Shown piece after piece: positions 1 through 11,476 of a DNA stretch of 64,000 nt. Below the pieces are notes generated by a model, which ran no database searches, had not been told where the DNA came from, and worked only from the letters and a program-made list of their open reading frames with translations. Position numbers and translations under genes: made by a program. Origin of the DNA: Anisodus tanguticus (lineage: Eukaryota; Streptophyta; Magnoliopsida; Solanales; Solanaceae). Each line of letters starts with the position of its first letter. The first letter of the stretch is position 1. The stretch is from assembly GCA_034509755.1 (NCBI GenBank), contig CM067559.1, positions 41,269,032-41,333,031 of the forward strand. The letters run 5' to 3'.

Positions 1-648
1 CTTACTTTCACCAGACCTGATATTTCTTATGTTGTTCAGCAGGTGTGCCTGTTCATGCATGCCTCCAGGAAGTCTCATTTTACTGCTCTTAAACGTATCA
101 TCTGATACATTAAAGGCATACTTGATTATGAGTTATATCTATACCCCATCTGCACCGATCAGGTTTCTAGCATATACAGATGCAAATTGGGCGGTGTGTC
201 GGACACGCGACGCTCTACCTCCGGCTATTGTGTATTCTTAGGGGATTATGTCATTTCCTAGTCTGCCAAATGGCAAGCCACACTATCCCTATCGAGTACC
301 GAAGCAGAGTACAGAGGCGTTGCCAATGTTGTAGCTGAGATCTGTTGGCTCTAAAATCTCCTTTTGGAGCTCCAGTGTCCCTTGCGTAAGGCACCTATAG
401 TCTATTGTGATAACATATCTGTCATATATCTATCGCACAATTCGGTTCAATATCAGCGAACCAAACATATTGAGATGTATATACATTTTGTTCGTGAGAA
501 GGTTGCTCTTGGTCATGTCAAAGTGTTGCATGTGCTCTCTTCGTATCAATATGCAGATATCTTCACAAAAGGGCTTCCTAGACAGCTATTCATCAACTTC
601 AGATCCAGTCTTAGTGTCCGATCTCCTCCCGCTCTGACTGAGAGGGTG
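1..648 (+). pseudogene. Ty1/copia pol 3' end (RT C-terminus and RNase H), broken
   Basis: The window opens inside a copia polyprotein. Recognisable blocks in several frames are TFTRPDISYVVQQVCLFMHA, the RNase H start SDTRRSTSGYCVFLGD, STEAEYRGVANVVAEICWL, VYCDNISVIYLSHN and the terminal YADIFTKGLPRQLF (about 555-590). In-frame stops (for example after ICWL near 352) and frame changes show it is dead. It ends in a purine-rich tract (gagaggg, 640-647) directly before an LTR, the normal order for a copia 3' end. The rest of the element lies to the left of the window. It resembles the element at 27875-32197 in both coding text and LTR. Confidence 0.9.
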
Positions 649-814
649 TATTAGCGAATATTCTCAATATATTCCCATATATATTGTAATTATGAGTGTT
701 GTATATTTATGGTAGATTAGGATCCTTACTGTATTAGGATTCCACCTTGTACGCACTATATATATTTTGTATTAATGAGAAAGACTCCCTAAGGGATATT
801 AATACAATCTTACA
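649..814 (+). repeat. 3' LTR of the copia fragment, degenerate
   Basis: It begins just after the polypurine tract and aligns by eye with the LTRs at 27875 and 31957 (shared TAG.GAATAT, CCATATATATT and ATTAGGAT blocks, and a TATATATT box followed by a TTAATGAGA-like stretch). The start reads TATTAG rather than TGATAG, so the terminal TG is mutated. It ends near CTTACA. No target duplication can be judged because the left end of the element is outside the window. Confidence 0.7.
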
Positions 815-942
815 CCCACCATGCGTTTTTTCAGTGAGTTGGTTCGGTGAAAATGAGGTGGAAAAATCATATTTTATAGCACAAATTTTCAACTGAATAT
901 TGGTGGAAAAAACTTATATTTCTAGTAATGATTTATACTAAA

Positions 943-1280
943 TCAATGAATATATAACACACCACAAAAGGTTAGTGGAGGGATGGTAAGTACCTCCTTG
1001 ATCCATTCTTAACAAGAGGGCTTGGGTTCGAGTATTGAAAATGAAATCACCTTTGATAGGAGTGTTTTACATCCCAAAGTGGGACTTCTCGGTGAGAATA
1101 CAAATTAATGAATATATGATACACCACTAAAGCTTGTGGTATGGGTGTGGCGTGGAGGTGGGAAAGGGGTAAGTACCCCTTCCTCCTTAACTGGTTTCGG
1201 AAATGAAATCGCATTTGGTAAGGAACAATTTACTATCTAAAGTGGAATTTTTCGACACGAATTCCGATTATTTATGGGTA
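943..1280 (+). mobile_element. Dimeric tRNA-type SINE-like repeat
   Basis: Two related units lie head to tail (about 943-1106 and 1107-1280). Each starts aatgaatatat.a.acacca, then has ggtaagtacc.c.tcctt, aatgaaatcgc.tttg and aaagtggga.ttttc. The first carries a good RNA polymerase III B-box (GGGTTCGAGTA near 1024), and the GTGGGACTTCTCGGTGAGAATAC end is like plant SINE 3' regions. The second copy lacks a clean B-box. The SINE call is by motif and memory of family ends; no poly(A) tail or target duplication is obvious. Confidence 0.5.
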
Positions 1281-2363
1281 TCAAAGAAGATATTGAACAT
1301 CAAGCGAAAAAACAAAAAAATAAATAGTGTCGTATTCTTGCATCAATTTATCATTTAATCACGATGAGATAATATAATTGGTGTAAACTTCTCTTTTGTG
1401 TACAATTATATTGCTCGGATTTTTTTAAAATGTTGTTACATGTATGTAGTGTTATTTTTGGAGAATCCGACAATATTTTTAAAAATTTGAATAATATAGG
1501 TATACAGAATTACATCCCCACCCCCGCTCAATTGGATGAAGTCTTTAGTCATAGAGAAATAGGATGTTACTGGAGCATGACCAACTAGAGAATAACTATA
1601 TCCCATTTTTCTGCCTCAAATGATTATTAAAGTGAAAATAGAGATGGATCTCCATATCTTGTGACATGACAAGATTATGGAGAGCTATGCTTTAGATTAC
1701 CATTTAAAATTAGCTATGCTTTAGATTACCATTTAAATTCATCTTAAACAACGTTTTAGTTAATGCATTTTGCAACTATGTAATACTTATCGGTACTCAT
1801 TTATCCACATGTTATTTTTCATGGATTCTTGTATTTTGGGTAACTAAATTTATTTTGATTTTAGTTTGTGTCAATTAACCCGTCCATATCCGAACCTATT
1901 CGCATGTTTGCCACTCCTAGTCATGAGTTACACATTTATAGGCCCAAATTGGCACCAATAAAATAGAATTACTCATCATTTTTGTTGTCGCTTTAATTCT
2001 TTTCACACTAATTTAAAAAATAATAATACAAGTTATAATTAACTACATTATTCTTATTTAGTAAAGGTAAGGCGATTTTTCCTCTTAAATATGTGCGACA
2101 ATTTTTTTAAGGTAAAACGATAGTTGGAATGAGACGGAGGGAGTATATATTTATCCTTTAAAGCTTGACAATAAATTTAGGGAAGAATTTTGTAAATTTT
2201 CTTAATCAAAGGGTTCAGGGCGACAATTATGCCACCACAGAAAAAAATACGTTAAAAAACACATGAAAAACACTTTCTAAATAGTTGCAAAAGAAAAAAG
2301 AAAAAAAGGATAATTTGTTTTCCTTTTTCCTTTTTCTTTTTTCATGTCTTAAAATTTTCAAGA
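1281..2363. other. Non-coding stretch; Stowaway-like end near 2147
   Basis: No coding feature is visible. The segment 1688-1735 holds a short tandem copy (tagctatgctttagattaccatt twice). The text gagacggagggagta at 2131-2145 is the inverted form of the CTCCCTCCGT terminus of Stowaway-type MITEs; its other end is not clear. The rest is AT-rich, with a purine/pyrimidine-rich stretch at 2290-2345 just downstream of the pectate lyase stop. Confidence 0.5.
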
Positions 2364-5300
2364 CTACAAAAACATGAATGCTCTATTGGCATGAATAAAC
2401 CAAAAGGTTGTCAATGCAATTAGAGAAGTAAATAGCAATGAGTAATTAGAGTAGATTGTAGAGCTTCCAGACTCTTCATCACCACCATAGTCGTCATTGG
2501 CATCACCGGAAATCGCCACGAGATCTTGTCCGCCGCCGTCCCCGGTAGATTCAGTGTCATTGTTGGTGGTAGCAGTCCATTTTCCACTGTTGCTACCCCT
2601 GCTAATTGTCGTAAAAATATCCATTTTATTAACTCAAAATAGAGTCATAAAAGCCCTAATATCCAAAACTCACTAGTCCGGTTAATTTGGATTCAAGTCG
2701 AATAGGATTATTAAGAGATAGTGGCGGAGCTACAAATTCATACAAGATAATTAAAAAAAGGTACAAGAGTGTCATATTTCGAATTTGAACATGTGACTGA
2801 AGACAAATTTTGAACATCTTTTGTCACTATATTAGAAACTTTCACTATATAAAGAGATTCAACATATTGTATATAACCAGAAAATTTTATTATTTTCGTA
2901 CTTATGATATACAATTTTCTGATAAAAAAGATTCAATCGAACCCCTTGTTTCCTTTTAGCTCAAGAGTAAAAGACTCCCATCAAAAGAATGCTAATGAAC
3001 AAACTTAATGGTATATTTTTTAAGGGACACCAACTTAATATATAATGTACATATTTTCATTAGTATCTCTGTTTACTGATTTTTTTTCAAAAAAGTAAGT
3101 TAATATCGAACCTTAAAAGCAAGAGGTACCAAGTTATTTTAATAACTAGTGGGGAGCATATTCCACTTGGATTCTTGAGAAATTCAAATAGACACACATT
3201 TTCTTAGACATAATTCTTGTGTCTCTAAGAAAGAAAGCACCCCAAATTATTACTACTAGTAATAATAGTAATAATTATCAAAGACAAAAGTCTTATGGGG
3301 ACATTAAAGTCTTGATTACTCTACTATATATAAAGACAAAAAGTGTGACAAAAATAATACTCCAATAAAGAAAGAAGAGAGAGAAAAGATAAAGAAAAAG
3401 TGTGAGGAGGGGGTAAAAGTGAAAAAGAAGGAAAGTAAGAGGACCTACCTGTGAATAAGGACACCAGCATTCAATGTAAGTTGGTCAATGAAATTTGCAG
3501 ATTTGGCCTCCACACTATATGCTTTTTCATATTTAACCTCCACTTCTTCACCAGAGGCCACAAAGTATGCTCCATTTGCCATTACATCCCCTTCACTTCT
3601 CCAATTCCAATTCCTCCATTTTCCTTCTTCTGTGTCCACTCTTTTTGTCACCTGTATTGTAGTGTCACCACAACACATCTCAAGATTAATTGGAATCCAA
3701 TGCAATTTGAGCACAAATTTGTAAAGAATATGTCAATAATGCATCAGTTCAAAATAAGTTTGATATCAATTATATTAGTATAATACACACAAACTTTCGC
3801 GCCTCAGTTTCAAATAAGTTGATATCAATTATATTAGTAGCAGACACAAAAACTTCCGTAAGCAATGTAAACATTTTGAAAAGTGAGCAAATGAATATAT
3901 CATTGTAATGACGAGCGGTGTCAGATTTTATATTTTTACCCAAAATTTTATTTTGCTTATATTATTTATAAATACATATCTAATAAAAAAATCGACAGAG
4001 CAGTTTTCCTTTTGGCGCAAGCTATATCTTCCCTTGAACTATATGAATCCACAATTATTATAACTTTTCAGTTAAATTTGTCTGAAATGGTCAAAACACT
4101 CCTAAACTTAACGATGTATTGTTACTTTAATTTCCAAACTATGCCTAGTTTTAAAAATGCCTCTAAGTTTGGCTAAATAAATTTAAAAACACTGTTTAGG
4201 AGTGTTTCAAGCCATCAATATATGAAATAAGAAGAAAAATAAAAATTACTAGACGTTCTTTATAATTTTTTTATACGCATAAATTTTTTAAATATGACTA
4301 AACGACTAGAAAACATATGACCTAAAGTAAGAAGATTAATCAAATTACAAAATTTTAAATTATGCACTAATTCACAACTTTAAAAGCAGATACACCCAAA
4401 CATTGAACTCTTTTCCTAGTAGTATTTGTTTTAATTAAAGGCATGTTGTCCTTATTTTATTCATGCAATTTAAAAAAAAAAAAAACAGGGTGAAGTATTA
4501 TATATAGGGTTGCAACCATCCTTATAGTGACATGTTCGGCAAATAATATCTTTGGCTCAAACTTTATATTTGTGTTAAAAAATTCACTTATATATAGTCT
4601 AATTTATCAAGAATGTAGTATGCAAAAAGTATAATAGTCTAGAACTCATAAATTAAAAGTCCTAGATCTGCCTTTGACTATAACAAACCTAATCTTACTA
4701 AGAAAAAGAAGACAAACGTACTGTTTACTTTTTGGCATTTCATCTAGATGTATAAATTTTGGAGACAAAAAAAAACAATTTACAGAGGTGCAATTTCTGT
4801 TTCAATTCTAAAGGGAAAAAGATAGAGAAAGAAAAATTGTACCTCTTTGGCAAAGGGGTCAAAGGGTGCAATATATCGATTTCCTTGGCTATTGATAGTA
4901 GGATTGCCACTTCCTCCAATTGCATACATCTCCCACCTTGTAAAATCATTATTTACCACATGAATATACCCTCTCCTACACCTTGGCATTCTTTGAATTA
5001 ATTTCTTCCCAAAATGATTAAATGAAATTGTTACTTGCATCCCTGAATCTGGCAAATATTCATCACTATGTCCCAATAACATAACCTCATTATGATGTGA
5101 AAAATGATTATTTGATATCGTTATCCCCGTTGACCCCATCACTACATCAATCAATCCATCTTTACAATCCGATAACGAACAATGATCGATCCATATATCC
5201 CTTGACCCGAATATTGATATCCCGTCCCCGTCCGATTTCCCTCGATAACCGAAATGCGTAGTGCTTGATCGTACGTTCGTCTCGCCCGATTGGTAACAAT

Positions 5301-6352
5301 GATGGACATGGATGTTGTGGATAATGACGTTTGAGATGTATTGTAACGTTATGCACCCTCCCCCTGTGATGTGCACGTTGACCCCTCGACCATCTAGGGT
5401 TTTGTACGAGTTGAAAATTAGCTCCTCCGAGAGTTTAATCTCCATGTTGGCCGCAAAGACGATCCATAATGGTTCTTCTTGAATTACACCGTATCGGAGA
5501 GTGCCAGGTGGAGGGTTGACCGGGTCGGGGTCCGAGGAAGATGTGACAACATAGTAACGACCACCTTTGCCACCTAGTGCATATTGGCCAAAACCAATGG
5601 CACAATCCGCTAATCTTTGGCGATTTAATTGCCAATTATGGTCACATCGCCAACAATCATCGATAGGGTTGCCGGTTTGGCAAGAGGATTGGTCAATATT
5701 GGTGTAGTAGGACAACAATTTTCTTCTTGTCTGGAGAAGTGAGAGTGATACATTTACTTTCCTGCAAATCATTAATGAAAATAGTTACTATAGTTTTTTT
5801 GATAGTCCAGAAATTTTTGGAGTGACAACTATGGGTTCGATCGAACCCATTAGTTTGAGCTCAATTAATGTATTAGTGTTAAGAAGTTAATTAATTTTTT
5901 TTAAATTTTCCACCCGGTACCCACATTTATTCCTGACTAATTTGGATTTGCACGGGGTATGAGGCTTATTGAAAGAGGAAGCGCTATTTTTTCCCCGGGA
6001 ATCGAACCAAAAACCTCTAGTTAAGAGTAGACATATTATATACATCCCTACCAGAACCCGATATTAACTAAAGTTCAACCTACAACAACGACAACAACAA
6101 CATACCCAGTGTTTCAACCTACATTGTGGAAAACAGAACATGTAAAGAACAGAGGAGCAAGTAGACAACAAAGAAAAACATGAAACAATTACTTGAAGCT
6201 TAAAAATGTTTCTTATACCTAGTAACTTCAAGAGCAACAGCTTCAGGATCAGGATGCTGACCAGGAAGAGTGAGATTCAAGAAAATACCAAAAGCAAAGG
6301 GAAAAAATGGACTTAAAAGCAAAAAAACCACAATGTAGCTTCTCTGGAACAT
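2364..6352 (-). CDS. Pectate lyase with GPI-like C-terminal tail (PMR6-like)
   Basis: Four exons read on the minus strand: 6352-6219, 5761-4843, 3651-3449 and 2598-2364, all with GT..AG borders and matching phases, giving 496 aa. Residues 1-22 are a signal peptide. NPIDDCWRCDHNW (76-88) opens the lyase domain; SDGDGISIF (221-229) and WIDHCSLSDCKDGLIDV (235-251) carry the calcium-binding acidic residues; RMPRCR (302-307) is the conserved RxPxxR block with the catalytic Arg. Exon 4 adds a Gly/Asp/Ser/Thr-rich linker and a hydrophobic tail (about 471-496) behind small residues (SGSS, 462-465), like a GPI-anchor signal. Family knowledge: pectate lyases (PL1) split de-esterified homogalacturonan by beta-elimination in the wall; Arabidopsis PMR6 has this layout and similar length. 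The PMR6-like placement is inference; the enzyme family is near certain. Confidence 0.93.
2700..2950. repeat. Dispersed repeat in pectate lyase intron 3
   Basis: The text from gatagtggcggagctac to gattcaatcgaacccctt resembles a repeat type common in nightshade introns that begins with GGCGGAGC and ends with TCAAT.GAACCCC. Part of it recurs in diverged form at about 60306-60480. Class not settled (SINE or MITE). It lies within the intron 2599-3448. Confidence 0.4.
3743..3840 (+). repeat. Short tandem duplication in pectate lyase intron 2
   Basis: The phrase cagttcaaaataagtttgat, then atcaattatattagta, occurs twice in about 100 bases (from about 3743 and from about 3805) with small differences. 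The rest of the intron (3652-4842) is AT-rich with no recognisable element. Confidence 0.6.
5890..6062 (-). mobile_element. SINE (tRNA-derived, nightshade type) in intron 1
   Basis: Read on the minus strand there is a B-box GGTTCGATTCCC (about 6008-5997), a GTGCAAATCC.AATTAGTC.GGA body, GGTACCGGGTGGAAAATTT near the 3' end and an A-rich tail (T-rich on plus at 5892-5907). This body and tail match the remembered layout of tRNA-derived SINEs of nightshades. It lies in intron 1 (5762-6218) of the pectate lyase, in the same orientation as the gene. Confidence 0.6.
6085..6112 (-). mobile_element. 28-bp RTE LINE 3'-end insertion with 11-bp TSD
   Basis: The 28 bases are the reverse complement of a terminal CACTGGGTATGTTGTTGTTG, the same ending as the LINE at 9780-13686. 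They are flanked by the exact 11-base duplication TTCAACCTACA at 6074-6084 and 6113-6123. This is an extremely 5'-truncated retro-insertion inside pectate lyase intron 1. Confidence 0.8.
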
Positions 6353-6860
6353 ATTTTGTGCAATAATGAAGTGTATTTTGTGTGTTTTTTGGTGTTTTGG
6401 GGTCAGTGAGTTAGCTGCATTATGGAGAAATATTGAAGTGTGTTTTAGTGAGAAAATATTGTAGACTGTGGGGAGAAGATAACAAATTAGAAGTACGGTC
6501 TTGGAGTGGTTGTATTTCTACTTGCACAATAGTAGTGATGGTGTATGTATTTTTCTACTTTCTGACATGATTTATAGTCATTGTTTAAGAGAATCTCTCA
6601 CCTGGATTAACTCATGCTTTACTAGCAGAAAAGCAACAGAGTATATTGAATTTTGAGGTTTTCCTTTTCTTTTCGAGATCGGGGAGCAACAATAAAATTG
6701 TCTTTATTTGATTTATATGTTACGACTTCAAACAGTGGAATCGGTTAATACTTGTGTCCGAATACCTAACTGCATTACACTTATCTCTGTATGGCTTATA
6801 GATTATGAGTTTGAGCTGTGAAATTTGTAAATTGATACTTGCGTTAGAATAGACTATCTA
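6353..6860 (-). other. Upstream region of the pectate lyase gene
   Basis: This is the presumed 5' UTR and proximal promoter. The minus strand is pyrimidine-rich and AC-rich upstream of the start codon. I see no clear TATA box at an expected spacing, and no other reading frame or repeat. Confidence 0.4.
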
Positions 6861-7115
6861 CTATGTCCGTTCACTTTTACTTGTCCACTATACTAAAAAT
6901 AAATTTTTACTTTTACTTGTCCACTTCATCATATCAAGAGAAAGACATTTTTTTTTATTTTACCCTTAACATTAACTACTAATTTCTCAAATCATTTCTC
7001 AAGATTTTTTCAAATGCTAATAATCATGAGTATTATAGTAAAATATGTATATTATTTATTATTTTATTAAAAAATATAAAATTCATCGTGAACAAGTAAA
7101 AATGAACTAACAGAA
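6861..7115. mobile_element. Stowaway-like MITE
   Basis: It starts CTATGTCCGTTCACTTTTACTTG and ends with the inverted match CAAGTAAAAATGAACTAACAGAA, with TA on both sides (6859-6860 and 7116-7117). The interior is AT-rich with no coding capacity, as usual for Stowaway elements moved by Tc1/mariner transposases. It lies about 0.5 kb upstream of the pectate lyase start. Confidence 0.7.
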
Positions 7116-7309
7116 TACATTATAACCCTTTGAGTGAGGTATTTTCTTGAATCTTGAGTAAACACGAGATGTTATGTGCCTTTTTTCTTTCCTTTTTCAA
7201 CCACCCCACATCCATATTTACACAAACTAAAAACGAAATCAAAAGACATGACCAAAATAAAGTTGTGTGCTTGGATGTCAAGTCCATTCACAGTGCTTAC
7301 ACTTTTTTT

Positions 7310-7613
7310 GGTCCCGTTCATTTGAGGAGAAAGATTATTGATTTAGTTAAAAAATATTTTAAAATTTTAAATATTTTTTATTTTTAAATTTATTTATCTT
7401 AGTTTGACTGGAAATGAAATTTAAAAAGATAAAGATTACTTTTAAATATTATGGGCTTAAACTAAAATATGTATAATGTACCAAAATATTCTTTAATCTT
7501 GTCTTAAACATATCATATAGGATGATGAAATTAAAGAGGTGTTAAATTAGGTAGACATTATTTTTTTAACAGACTACAAAGAAAAGTAAACAAATAAATT
7601 GGAACACGGAGGA
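7310..7613. mobile_element. Second Stowaway-like MITE, less clear
   Basis: The right end (aattggaacacggagga, followed by TA) is a good Stowaway terminus. The left end (ggtcccgttcatttg) is a weaker match, so the left boundary is approximate. Confidence 0.4.
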
Positions 7614-7742
7614 TATTTATTTAAATTCAAATGTTTAATCTTAATAAAATTAAAGGGAAAATGGCTAAAATAGCGCTTAAACTATAGCTGGATTTGTAGT
7701 AACACACTCACATTTTACGGGGGTCCTATTACCTTCCTGAAT

Positions 7743-8449
7743 ACAGTTAAATCTCTCTATAGTGGTCGTGTTTATCCGAGAATTTTATGACCGCTATAGT
7801 GATGTGTTTTTATATATGTATACTGACATTTGATGTTTAGATCTCATTTAGCTGTTATAAACGAAAGTACGCAAATAATTATTTTTTGTACTTTTTATGC
7901 TATGAATGAAAATAATATACTTATTAATTTTAAAATCTCAATTAATTTTCATATCTCATTAATTAAAAATTAAAAAGACTAATATATTACAAATAAATCC
8001 ATGACTAGTTATACCATACCGATAAAGAATTGAAATCTAAGGAACAAATGCATTTAAAATTGAAGTAAATAAGTATCAATTTATACAAAATCGGTAGATA
8101 GAAAATATATAATTTTGAAAAATTTCAAGTCTAAATCAGATCATTGTGAAGAATATTTTTTTCTTTTTTAGATATTCATACTAGAAATTTACTATGTGCA
8201 TGACATTAATGATGATTATCATAAATATTTTGATATTTTATTTTTTATACATAATATACTTCTTACTAATATTATTACACAATATTTGAGTAGGGATGTT
8301 ATAGAGAGGTAATCTTATAAAGAGTATACCGCTATAATGAATGGCATTGCTGTTATAGGTATAATGTTGTTATAGAGAAGTAAAATATAACATGAAAAAT
8401 TGGATCCGGAGAAAATCAGGTTGTTATAGTGAAATATTGTTTAGCCAAT
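7743..8449. mobile_element. MITE of the CTCTATAACAA family
   Basis: The left end reads CAGTTAAATCTCTCTATAGTGG; the right end, on the other strand, reads GTCATTGGCTAAACAATATTTC with ACTATAACAAC just inside. Repeated ctataatg/ttatagagaagtaaaatataac blocks occur near the right end. The same end type is seen at 41700-42302 and 50757-50931. No coding capacity. Superfamily not determined. Confidence 0.55.
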
Positions 8450-9779
8450 GACAATTATAGACAAGTTTGATTGTATATTTTTAAGAAATTTCTTTCGCAT
8501 TTATCGGTTGAGCTGGATAACATACCAAACACACGCTGAACAAAAGGCCAAAACACAAAGGGGTTCAGTCATTTCACTTTTCGAACAAAATAAAAAATTA
8601 AAACTCATTCCTCACTTAAAAAATTTTATGGAGAAAAAAGTTGATTTCCTTGTAATTTAATCTCGTGAATCACTATATTCTTCCAGAATCAAGTCTTGAC
8701 TTGTGTCACGTTGGATTTGATTTGATTGTTTCAGAGAAATATCAAAGAAATATTTTAAAATATATTCAATGGATAATAGGACCCAGCAAACGAGGAATGT
8801 GTTACACAAATCTCGACATAGTATAAGCATCATTTTAGTCATTTTTCCTAAAATTAAACAAAACTAATACGTCTATCCCTCCCACAAATCCACCTCACTC
8901 TCTCTTCACCCTAACCCCATCTCTCTTCCCCTTATCAACCCCTATACAACCAAAAGAGTAGAAACATAAAAGGATAAAAAAAGTGTACTCTTAGCCTTCT
9001 TTACATGAAATTTTCATACTTTATTGTCAATAAAACTGGTTTGGATATTGGGGAAACTAAAAAGTCTTTTTAGTGGACCACTATAGTCCTAATTTGAGGG
9101 CCATGTATAACTGACCTATGTCTTTAACATTATTGTTATATTAATAATTCTACTTGTCACTTCCTCTCTGGGGATTGGAGACAATTTGTACAGCGGATAT
9201 CATGGAATGGTAAAATTCGCAGGTACCCAATTAGCAAATTTTATAAATTGAGAAATAATCAATACTTATTGTGAAGTTTAAAATTCTAGAAGTAAAATTT
9301 CACGATATTATTAGTGGGATACGAAATTTTATAATAATAACTATTTTTCAAAATATCAAAAAATGGCTAAGAAGTTAACCTGAATTACTTTAAAAATTAG
9401 TAGTCTAGAACTTTTGATCCCTGTTTGATTCAAGGACAGACCTTCAAGATAAAAAATTAAAACTTGTTTAACTTGAAATTTTATCCATGAGATAAGCGAA
9501 ATCAAAAGCTCAACACCCACATAAGGCTATTCTTGTAAATCACCCTTTCAACGTAGAGGGAGTTCGAAACCGAACCTAAGAACCAGAGATCCAGAATTTA
9601 AACACTATGTGCAATTTTAAGATTCTTAGAATTGAACGTTTTATATTTTTTAAATTATGGGTTCATATGTGCTACACTATTTATTACAATTATATTAATT
9701 TTTTTACACATAAATTGATGCTCCGTGTCTAAAGTTAGGGTTGATCTAAGACTAGAATTAATATTGGTCGTTAACAAAG
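8450..9779. other. AT-rich non-coding stretch
   Basis: I see no gene, RNA or complete repeat here. A pyrimidine-rich piece (about 8875-8945) and several short open frames without codon structure are present. The text from 9460 on may already be debris from repeats next to the LINE. Confidence 0.4.
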
Positions 9780-10499
9780 GACCCCACCGATCTGCTTCAT
9801 GTCGGAGCTCCAACTAGAAGCCACCAAGCCAAGCCACCGCCCTTCCCCCCATTTCCCCTCGTTGCTCCCTCCATTAACGCCGACAAACAACCCCACCAGC
9901 CCTTTCATCATCCTCTACCCCCAGATCTGCTCCACCTCCGCACCGGAGCTCTGAGCTTTGGTGAAACCCCGTAGACAACATTCACCACATCGATCCACCG
10001 CCACCACCACATTAACGCCGGAGCTCAGAGCTCCGGTGAACAAATTTTATTTTTGCTCTGTTTTTACAGGTACCACCAGATCTTCCACGGCGTACATCCG
10101 GGTTCTATCTCTCCATTCGCCCGCCTAGCATCCGGGTACAAAAGTTTCAGCAGGAAACAATGATTTTAGGCAGTGAAAAATGTGTACCGGCGTGTGAACA
10201 TATTCTATCAGCCTGGAATTGGTACCTCCAGTTGCCCGTACTCAATATTTGTCCTTATTCTTCTTGTTGAATCTCGACTTTACATTCTTGCCTTTATTCT
10301 TCTTGTCATTTGTTTTATCATTTTGGTTTGTAGTAGCCTGACTTACCTCTAGATTCTTGCTGACTTGTGCTTTAGTATTGGTTTCCGTGTGTGTTAACAT
10401 TAACCTTTGATTAGTGTTGTTTTGCTTTAGTGGCTTTGGTGAATGATGGTAGACTAGGGTCATATTCTCGGTCGAGGACGGGGGCGAGGGTTAGGGGAG

Positions 10500-11449
10500 T
10501 AAGTGGGGTAAGGGAGATGCTAGGCTGAGAATAGGGTCTTGGAACATTGGGACTTTAACGGGAAAATCCATAGAGCTAGTTAAGAATTTTAAGAAGATGA
10601 GGATTAATATAGTCTGTGTCCAGGAGACCAAATGGGTATGAAGTAAGACTAAGGATGTAAATGGGTATAAGTTATGGTTCTCGGGTAGGTCAAAGTATAG
10701 GAATGGGTAGGCATTTTAGTAGACAGCGAGCTAAGGGATCAGGTGGTAGAGATTAAGAGGGTCAATGACAGGATAATAATGATTAAGTTGGTAGTTGGAG
10801 GGTTCACTGTGAACATTATTAGTGCGTATGTGTTGTAGGCGGGCTTGAACGAGGAGGAGAAGATGTGCTTTTGGGAAGATTTGGATGAGGTATACCACCA
10901 ACTGAGAAGTTATTTGTAGGAGGGGATTTCAATGGATATATCGGGGCACTTCCGGGAGGTTATGACGACGTGTATGGAGGTTTTGGCCTCGGGGACAGAA
11001 ACGGGGGAGGCGTCTCGCTTTTAGAGTTTGCTAGAGCTTTTGGGATGTTGATATCCAATTCGAGGTTCCTAAAGAAGGAGGAGCATTTGGTGACTTTTCG
11101 TAGTTCGGTGGTTAAGACTCAAATAGACTTTTTGCTCCTTAGGAAGGATGACTGCAAGGTTATTCCGAGAGAGTATCTTACAACCCGATATAAGCTTTTG
11201 GTGATGAATTTGGAAATCAAGATGGAGAAGAAGAGGAGGGTTGTGGATGATAGGTTAAGAATCAAATGGATGAGTTTGACCATGGCTAGTGCAAAGGAGA
11301 TGGATGAGAGGTTGATGGCCAAGGAGGCTAAGGGGAGTAGTGGGGATGCGACAGGTATGTGGGACAGGACGAACAGTTGCATTCGGGAGGTTGCTAGAGA
11401 AGTGCTAGGGGTCTCGTGGGGTAGCCATGGTGGGCATCGAGGGGACTAG
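10500..11449 (+). pseudogene. LINE endonuclease (EEP) domain, broken
   Basis: In successive frames one can read RIGSWNIGTLTGKSIELVKN (about 10530-10590), NIVCVQETKWV, GDFNGYIG (about 10923-10946), then RNGGGVSLLEFARAFGMLI and KTQIDFLLLRKDD (open frame 10970-11449). These are the Asn/Glu/Asp blocks of an exonuclease-endonuclease-phosphatase domain used by LINEs to nick target DNA. A stop follows TKWV, and another frame break precedes GDFNG. The end of the frame grades into the linker before the polymerase domain. Confidence 0.8.
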
Positions 11450-11476
11450 TGGTGGAATGGTAAAGTTCAAGATAAG

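Noticed and set aside
4759..5001. Plus-strand open frame across the end of pectate lyase exon 2
   Set aside because: It is antisense to a strongly conserved enzyme exon and has no motif; chance frame.
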